Assembly (NCBI GenBank): GCA_030673275.1
Contig: DAOVJL010000026.1
Span: forward strand, 1-9,432
Reading direction: 5' to 3'
Source of the DNA: Sulfurimonas sp.
Lineage (GTDB): Bacteria > Campylobacterota > Campylobacteria > Campylobacterales > Sulfurimonadaceae
DNA: 9,432 bases
Shown: positions 5,898 through 9,432 of the stretch, one piece after another
How positions within the stretch are numbered: position 1 is the first letter of the stretch
Layout of the letters: the number at the start of each line of letters is the position of its first letter
Program-made: the position numbers and the translations under genes
The notes under the pieces: model-generated
Told to the model about the DNA's origin: nothing
The model's input: the letters and a program-made list of their open reading frames with translations, nothing else
Databases searched by the model: none

Positions 5898-7144
5898 TGC
5901 AAGCAGATTTAATAGTAGGAATTCAGTGGGGCGACGAAGGAAAAGGTAAGATAGTTGATAGACTTGCTTGTGAGTATGATATGGTTTGTAGAAGTCAAGG
6001 TGGTCATAATGCTGGACATACTATCTGGGTTGATGGTGTGAAATACGCACTTCACCTTATCCCATCAGGTGTACTTAATCCTCAAGCTATAAATGTTGTT
6101 GGTAACGGTGTTGTTTTATCTCCAGAATCAATCATAAAAGAGATGGTTCAGTTTGAAAATCTTGAAGGTCGTCTTTATATTTCTGATAAAGCACATCTGA
6201 ATCTTTACTATCATGCACTGATTGACCAAGCAAAAGAGAGACTAAAAGGTGATAAAGCTATCGGTACAACAGGTAAGGGAATAGGACCTGCATATGCTGA
6301 TAAAATCAACCGTACAGGCTTTCGTGTTGGTGAACTTTTAAATCCTGCAAAGCTTACTGCTTCAATTATTGAGTACTTTGAACAAAATAGACAAATCTTT
6401 GATGTTTATGAAATACCGACACCAGTTGAATCTGAACTTTTAGCTGAACTAGAAGGCTACAAAGCTAAACTTGCTCCATTTATTACAGATACTACACAGA
6501 TGGTTTGGAAAGCTTTAGACGAAAATAAAAGAATTTTACTAGAGGGTGCTCAGGGTACACTTCTTGATATTGATCATGGAACTTATCCTTATGTTACTTC
6601 ATCTGCAACGGTAAGTGCCGGTGCTTGTACTGGTCTTGGGATTAACCCTAAAGATATTGGTAAAGTTACAGGGATTGTAAAAGCTTACTGTACTCGTGTT
6701 GGTAATGGACCATTCCCTAGTGAAGATTTTGGTGAAGATGGAAAACGTTTAGGTGAGCAGGGACATGAGTTTGGAACTACTACAGGACGAGCAAGAAGAT
6801 GTGGTTGGTTTGATGCAGTAGCTACTAGACATGCAGCTCGCTTAAATGGTTGTGATGAGTTAGCGTTGATGAAACTTGATGTTCTTGATGGTTTTGATGA
6901 GGTTAAAGTTTGTATCGCTTATGAGTACAATGGTGAAACTATTGACTATATGCCAGCAGATTTAGATGCTGTAAAACCAGTTTATAAAACTTTTAAAGGT
7001 TGGAATAACTCCGTTGGAGCAAGAACTTTTGATGCACTTCCAGCAGATGCTCAGGCTTTTGTTAAAATCATTGAAGATATAAGTAAAACAAAAGTTGGTA
7101 TAATTTCTACATCGCCAGAGAGAGATGATACAATAATACTTTAA
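5897..7144 (+). CDS. purA: Adenylosuccinate synthetase
   Basis: The enzyme joins IMP and aspartate with GTP to make adenylosuccinate, the first committed step to AMP, in the cytoplasm. Signatures are intact: WGDEGKGK (11-18) with catalytic Asp13; GGHNAGHT (35-42) with catalytic His41; [11 protein letters not shown] (123-133); [14 protein letters not shown] (223-236); [10 protein letters not shown] (267-276); [12 protein letters not shown] (295-306), the IMP/aspartate loop; and a C-terminal [10 protein letters not shown] block. Length is 415 residues, a little under E. coli (432). The ATG shares its A with the hisZ stop codon and lacks a strong Shine-Dalgarno of its own, so translation is probably coupled. 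A FliJ-like gene begins 10 bp after the stop. Confidence 0.98.
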   Translation: MQADLIVGIQWGDEGKGKIVDRLACEYDMVCRSQGGHNAGHTIWVDGVKYALHLIPSGVLNPQAINVVGNGVVLSPESIIKEMVQFENLEGRLYISDKAHLNLYYHALIDQAKERLKGDKAIGTTGKGIGPAYADKINRTGFRVGELLNPAKLTASIIEYFEQNRQIFDVYEIPTPVESELLAELEGYKAKLAPFITDTTQMVWKALDENKRILLEGAQGTLLDIDHGTYPYVTSSATVSAGACTGLGINPKDIGKVTGIVKAYCTRVGNGPFPSEDFGEDGKRLGEQGHEFGTTTGRARRCGWFDAVATRHAARLNGCDELALMKLDVLDGFDEVKVCIAYEYNGETIDYMPADLDAVKPVYKTFKGWNNSVGARTFDALPADAQAFVKIIEDISKTKVGIISTSPERDDTIIL

Positions 7145-7154
7145 AGGATAATAG

Positions 7155-7571
7155 GTGAGGACTCGCTTTAGCCCGTTAGTAAAACTCAAAAAGAACACTA
7201 TGCAAAAAAGTGAGAGAGTTGTACAAAAGGCTAATGCTGATCTAAACAGTGCTGCTATGGCACTTCACTTGTCATATAACTCTTTAGAAGATGTTGAAGC
7301 ACCTAAGAGTGGAACTATGAATGAGATGCTTGCTTCTAGAACTCTGCTTGACTCTCAAAGAGGACTAATTGAGCATAATAAGGAGTGGGTTGGTTTTGCT
7401 AAAAATCAAGTAAAGTTAGCAAAAAATCAACTAAAATTTGATATGATTGATTTTGAAAAATTTAAGTATTTAGAGCTTCAAGAGATAAAAAAAGAGACTA
7501 AAAAGAAAAAACTTCAAGAAGTAAAAGATTTAGATGAAATTGCTTCTATTACCTATCAAAGGAAAAGATAA
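7155..7571 (+). CDS. fliJ: FliJ-like flagellar export protein
   Basis: FliJ is the cytoplasmic coiled-coil stalk/chaperone of the flagellar type III export ATPase complex. The start RTRFSPLVKLKK (2-13) matches the F-x-P-L-x-K-L-K opening of FliJ. The rest is almost all helix-forming and highly charged, with a lysine-rich stretch KKETKKKKLQ (113-122), and has no cysteine, signal peptide or membrane segment. Length is 138 residues, close to the usual 140-150. The start is GTG (7155), chosen because AAAGGA (7143-7148) precedes it by 6 nt and because the next ATG (7200) would remove the conserved N-terminus. It follows purA by 10 bp and precedes the MotE-like gene by 3 bp, in one operon. From memory, Helicobacter and Campylobacter have a FliJ-like gene in this place. 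FliJ sequences diverge widely, so the call leans on context. Confidence 0.75.
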   Translation: MRTRFSPLVKLKKNTMQKSERVVQKANADLNSAAMALHLSYNSLEDVEAPKSGTMNEMLASRTLLDSQRGLIEHNKEWVGFAKNQVKLAKNQLKFDMIDFEKFKYLELQEIKKETKKKKLQEVKDLDEIASITYQRKR

Positions 7572-7574
7572 AAA

Positions 7575-8084
7575 ATGAGACTACTTTTACTAAGCTTTTT
7601 TACTTTTACATCCCTAATCGCACTAGATACCAACAATAAACTTTTTGAGTGTACTGAAATTTTTAAAGCAAGAAAGAGTGAGCTTCTTGTTGAACTTGAA
7701 AGAATTGACGAGCAAAAACAGGCTCTTAGCGCTCTAAAAGCTGCAACAGAAGAGTTACTCAAAAAAAGAGAAACAAAGTTATCTCAAGAAGAGGAAGTGG
7801 TTGAGAGAAAACTTGTGGAGATTTCATCTAAAGAAAAATCTATTAAAAGAATGCTTCAAAGGAATGAAAAAATCTTCAAAGAGATGAAAAGTATAAAGAT
7901 GAATAAAATTGCTCAAACTTTTGCAAAAATGAAAGCAGGTTCCGCAGCAAACGTACTTTCAGATATGGATCCAAAAGAAGCTGCTTCAATATTATCTTCA
8001 CTAAAACCTAAAACAGTTGGAAAGATTTTAACAAAAATGGATTCAAAGAAAGCCTCAACGCTTACACTGCTTTTGGCAAAATAA
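7575..8084 (+). CDS. MotE-like periplasmic coiled-coil protein with MgtE-N-type tail
   Basis: A 169-residue protein. The N-terminus MRLLLLSFFTFTSLIA (1-16) looks like a Sec signal peptide cleaved before LDTNN. Residues about 28-108 are strongly charged and heptad-like, so probably coiled coil. Residues about 113-168 hold a helical repeat of the MgtE-N/MotE type (SAANVLSDMDPKEAASIL, 123-140, then KTVGKILTKMDSKKAS). MotE proteins are periplasmic chaperones linked to the flagellar motor in other bacteria, and the pairing with a FliJ-like gene 3 bp upstream fits. I recall the Campylobacter counterpart as a periplasmic glycoprotein. The single cysteine (Cys26) just after the signal region could form an intermolecular disulfide. 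AAAGGA lies 11 nt before the ATG, inside the previous gene. Motor function is inferred; a structural envelope role is possible. Confidence 0.72.
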   Translation: MRLLLLSFFTFTSLIALDTNNKLFECTEIFKARKSELLVELERIDEQKQALSALKAATEELLKKRETKLSQEEEVVERKLVEISSKEKSIKRMLQRNEKIFKEMKSIKMNKIAQTFAKMKAGSAANVLSDMDPKEAASILSSLKPKTVGKILTKMDSKKASTLTLLLAK

Positions 8085-8111
8085 ATTCTTTAAAAAATAT
8101 CTTTGTTCTAA

Positions 8112-8140
8112 TTGTAAACTAACCTTACTTATTGTAGAAT
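8112..8140 (+). promoter_or_regulatory. Promoter for DUF507-carA
   Basis: TTGTAA (8112-8117, 4 of 6), a 17-bp spacer and TAGAAT (8135-8140, 5 of 6), with TG immediately before the -10. Start would be near 8147, giving a leader of about 25 nt. It shows that DUF507 and carA can be transcribed apart from the purA operon. No terminator hairpin was seen in 8085-8111, so read-through is possible. Confidence 0.5.
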
Positions 8141-8171
8141 ACCAAAATTTATTTTTAAACAGGGCTTGTCG

Positions 8172-8723
8172 ATGAAAATATCACTAAAAACTATACCTCA
8201 TATATCTAGTAAAATTGCGATTGATTTAAATAAAAGTGGTGTTGTTACGATGACAAAGGGTCTTGAGGCTGTATCTCAAGAAGCTAAGAAGATATTGACT
8301 CAAAACGTACATCAAGAGATGGCATTAGAAGAAAAAGTTTATGAAATTTGCGAAGAGAATGAAGAAGAGATAGAGTTTAATCTTGTAGATGAGAGACAGC
8401 TTTTCTTTATGATTAAGAAAAAAATTGCTCCAGAATTTGGAATAATTTTAAATTATGAAGAGCGTTACTCAGATATTGCTCATAAAATATTAGATGAACT
8501 TTATGAAGAAGATTTAATTCATTTTGATGTAACAGAAAATCGTATTAAAAATATTATTTATAATGCTATTACATCTTTTATAGCTGAAGCTTCTGAACTT
8601 GATGATGCTGTTATGGATAAGATAAGAACATATAAAAAGAGATATATTCCAGGTACTGATGAGTTTGACATTCTTTATGAGAAACTTTATCATGAAGAGT
8701 TAAGTAAAAGAGGTGTGGAGTAG
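8172..8723 (+). CDS. DUF507 family protein
   Basis: A soluble, acidic, mostly helical protein of 183 residues with no signal peptide or membrane segment. Features seen: MKISLKTIPHISSKIAIDL at the start, the acidic run CEENEEEIEF (about 58-67), LDELYEEDLIHFD (about 110-122) and a C-terminal charged helix with YKKRYIPGTDEFD. This matches my recollection of DUF507, found in Campylobacterota and Aquificae and still without an assigned function. The start is the ATG at 8172: AGGG (8161-8164) is 7 nt upstream. The in-frame TTG at 8166 would sit 1 nt from that site and is unlikely. carA begins just after its stop (ATG 6 nt later, or an overlapping GTG), so the two are almost certainly co-translated. 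The tight link to carA is the only hint to its role. Confidence 0.8.
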   Translation: MKISLKTIPHISSKIAIDLNKSGVVTMTKGLEAVSQEAKKILTQNVHQEMALEEKVYEICEENEEEIEFNLVDERQLFFMIKKKIAPEFGIILNYEERYSDIAHKILDELYEEDLIHFDVTENRIKNIIYNAITSFIAEASELDDAVMDKIRTYKKRYIPGTDEFDILYEKLYHEELSKRGVE

Positions 8724-8728
8724 TGAGT

Positions 8729-9432
8729 ATGGAAGCATCTTTAAATAAAATCTGGATTTATCTCGAAAACGGAACTTTTTTAGAAGCAAATAGTTTTGGT
8801 GCAGAAGATACGGTTGTTGGCGAGATAGTTTTTAACACATCAATGAGTGGTTACCAAGAGATAATGTCTGACCCGTCTTACGCTGGACAGTTTGTAACAT
8901 TTACGGCACCAGAGATCGGGAATGTTGGAGTTAACTCTCAAGACATGGAAAGCAAAGGTGCTCATGCGAAGGGGATGATAGTTAGAAAATATCAAAAAAG
9001 ATACTCTAGCTTTAGAGCAGAGGGTTCTTTAGACAGCTTCTTAAAAGAGCACAATGTTATGGGTATTTGTGATATAGATACTAGATACTTAACTAAAATG
9101 CTAAGAAGTGAAGGTGCTATGATGATGATAGCTTCTACAGAGATTAGTGATAAAGATGAGTTAAAAAAGATTTTAGAGAGTTCTCCTAGAATCGAAGATA
9201 TAAACTATATAGAACAGGTTAGTACTAAAACAGCTTACAAACATACTCAATCTACATACAGCGACAGTGGTTTTAAATTTGACAAGGCTCCAACTGAGCA
9301 GGCAAATATAGTTGCAATTGATTTTGGTGTAAAAACAAATATTTTAAACGAGATTGTAAGTGCAGGTATTGGCGTAGAAGTTATACCAAATGATTTTTCA
9401 GCTGAAACACTTATTAATAGATATAACTCTAA
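8729..9432 (+). CDS. carA: Carbamoyl-phosphate synthase small (glutaminase) subunit, partial
   Basis: CarA hydrolyses glutamine and passes ammonia to CarB to make carbamoyl phosphate for pyrimidine and arginine synthesis. The 234 residues present hold the whole N-terminal small-chain domain, with IYLENGTFLEANSFG (10-24), VGEIVFNTSMSGYQE (30-44), SDPSYAGQ (47-54) and DIDTRYLTKMLR (115-126). The class I glutamine amidotransferase domain then begins at VAIDFGVKTNIL (195-206). The edge cuts the gene before the catalytic cysteine and His/Glu, so activity cannot be judged. The ATG at 8729 is preferred: GGAG (8717-8720) is 8 nt upstream. A GTG at 8723-8725, overlapping the DUF507 stop, is a possible alternative adding two residues. 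Expression likely depends on the promoter at 8112-8140. Confidence 0.96.
   Translation, partial: MEASLNKIWIYLENGTFLEANSFGAEDTVVGEIVFNTSMSGYQEIMSDPSYAGQFVTFTAPEIGNVGVNSQDMESKGAHAKGMIVRKYQKRYSSFRAEGSLDSFLKEHNVMGICDIDTRYLTKMLRSEGAMMMIASTEISDKDELKKILESSPRIEDINYIEQVSTKTAYKHTQSTYSDSGFKFDKAPTEQANIVAIDFGVKTNILNEIVSAGIGVEVIPNDFSAETLINRYNS

Noticed and set aside
8166..8171. A TTG start for the DUF507 gene two codons before the ATG
   Set aside because: It would leave only 1 nt between AGGG and the start codon, whereas the ATG at 8172 has normal 7-nt spacing.
8723..8725. A GTG start for carA overlapping the DUF507 stop
   Set aside because: GGAG would be only 2 nt away; the ATG at 8729 has 8-nt spacing. 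It is kept only as an alternative, since AGAGG further upstream could serve it.

Overview
The window is AT-rich, protein-dense bacterial chromosome and most resembles a Campylobacterota (epsilonproteobacterial) genome of the Sulfurimonas type. This rests on low-GC codon use, on the character of the proteins, and above all on the gene order purA - FliJ-like - MotE-like periplasmic protein - DUF507 - carA, which I recall from Campylobacter and Helicobacter. The assignment is from memory and protein character, not from a search.

Layout. (1) Positions 1-2289, minus strand: a two-gene unit. An unusual protein-L-isoaspartate O-methyltransferase with an N-terminal signal sequence comes first. A polytopic membrane protein carrying a spermidine-synthase-like Rossmann domain follows 10 bp later and runs off the left edge. 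(2) 2290-2501: an AT-rich divergent control region with two promoter-like hexamer pairs and two short perfect palindromes. It precedes an unrecognised 110-residue plus-strand gene (2502-2834). (3) 2835-3042: a convergent region that is not empty. On the minus strand it holds a 30-codon ORF (2889-2981) with a strong Shine-Dalgarno, its own promoter-like hexamers and a near-palindrome over the start codon. (4) 3043-3813, minus: uppP, undecaprenyl-diphosphate phosphatase. (5) 3814-3936: a divergent promoter region for uppP and the next operon, with a 6-9-6 inverted repeat near the inferred start of the rightward transcript. (6) 3937-8084, plus: a tightly packed operon of class V aminotransferase, hisZ, purA, a FliJ-like protein and a MotE-like protein. 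The first three overlap by one base (TAATG). (7) 8085-8171: a short spacer with a good promoter. (8) 8172-9432, plus: a DUF507 gene closely followed by carA, which is cut by the right edge.

How the genes fit together. The rightward genes join amino-acid and nucleotide metabolism (aminotransferase; HisZ, the regulatory partner of the first histidine enzyme; PurA for AMP; CarA for carbamoyl phosphate, hence pyrimidines and arginine). Two flagellum-associated proteins sit between the purine and pyrimidine genes. UppP serves cell-wall lipid-carrier recycling. The two left-hand genes both carry methyltransferase-type nucleotide-binding folds and both are tied to the membrane or its outer face, which is biochemically puzzling.

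I saw no tRNA, rRNA, CRISPR array, insertion sequence or phage gene. Most of the window is ordinary core genome. The most worthwhile targets are the 30-codon ORF, the exported methyltransferase with its membrane neighbour, and the palindromes upstream of the 110-residue gene.
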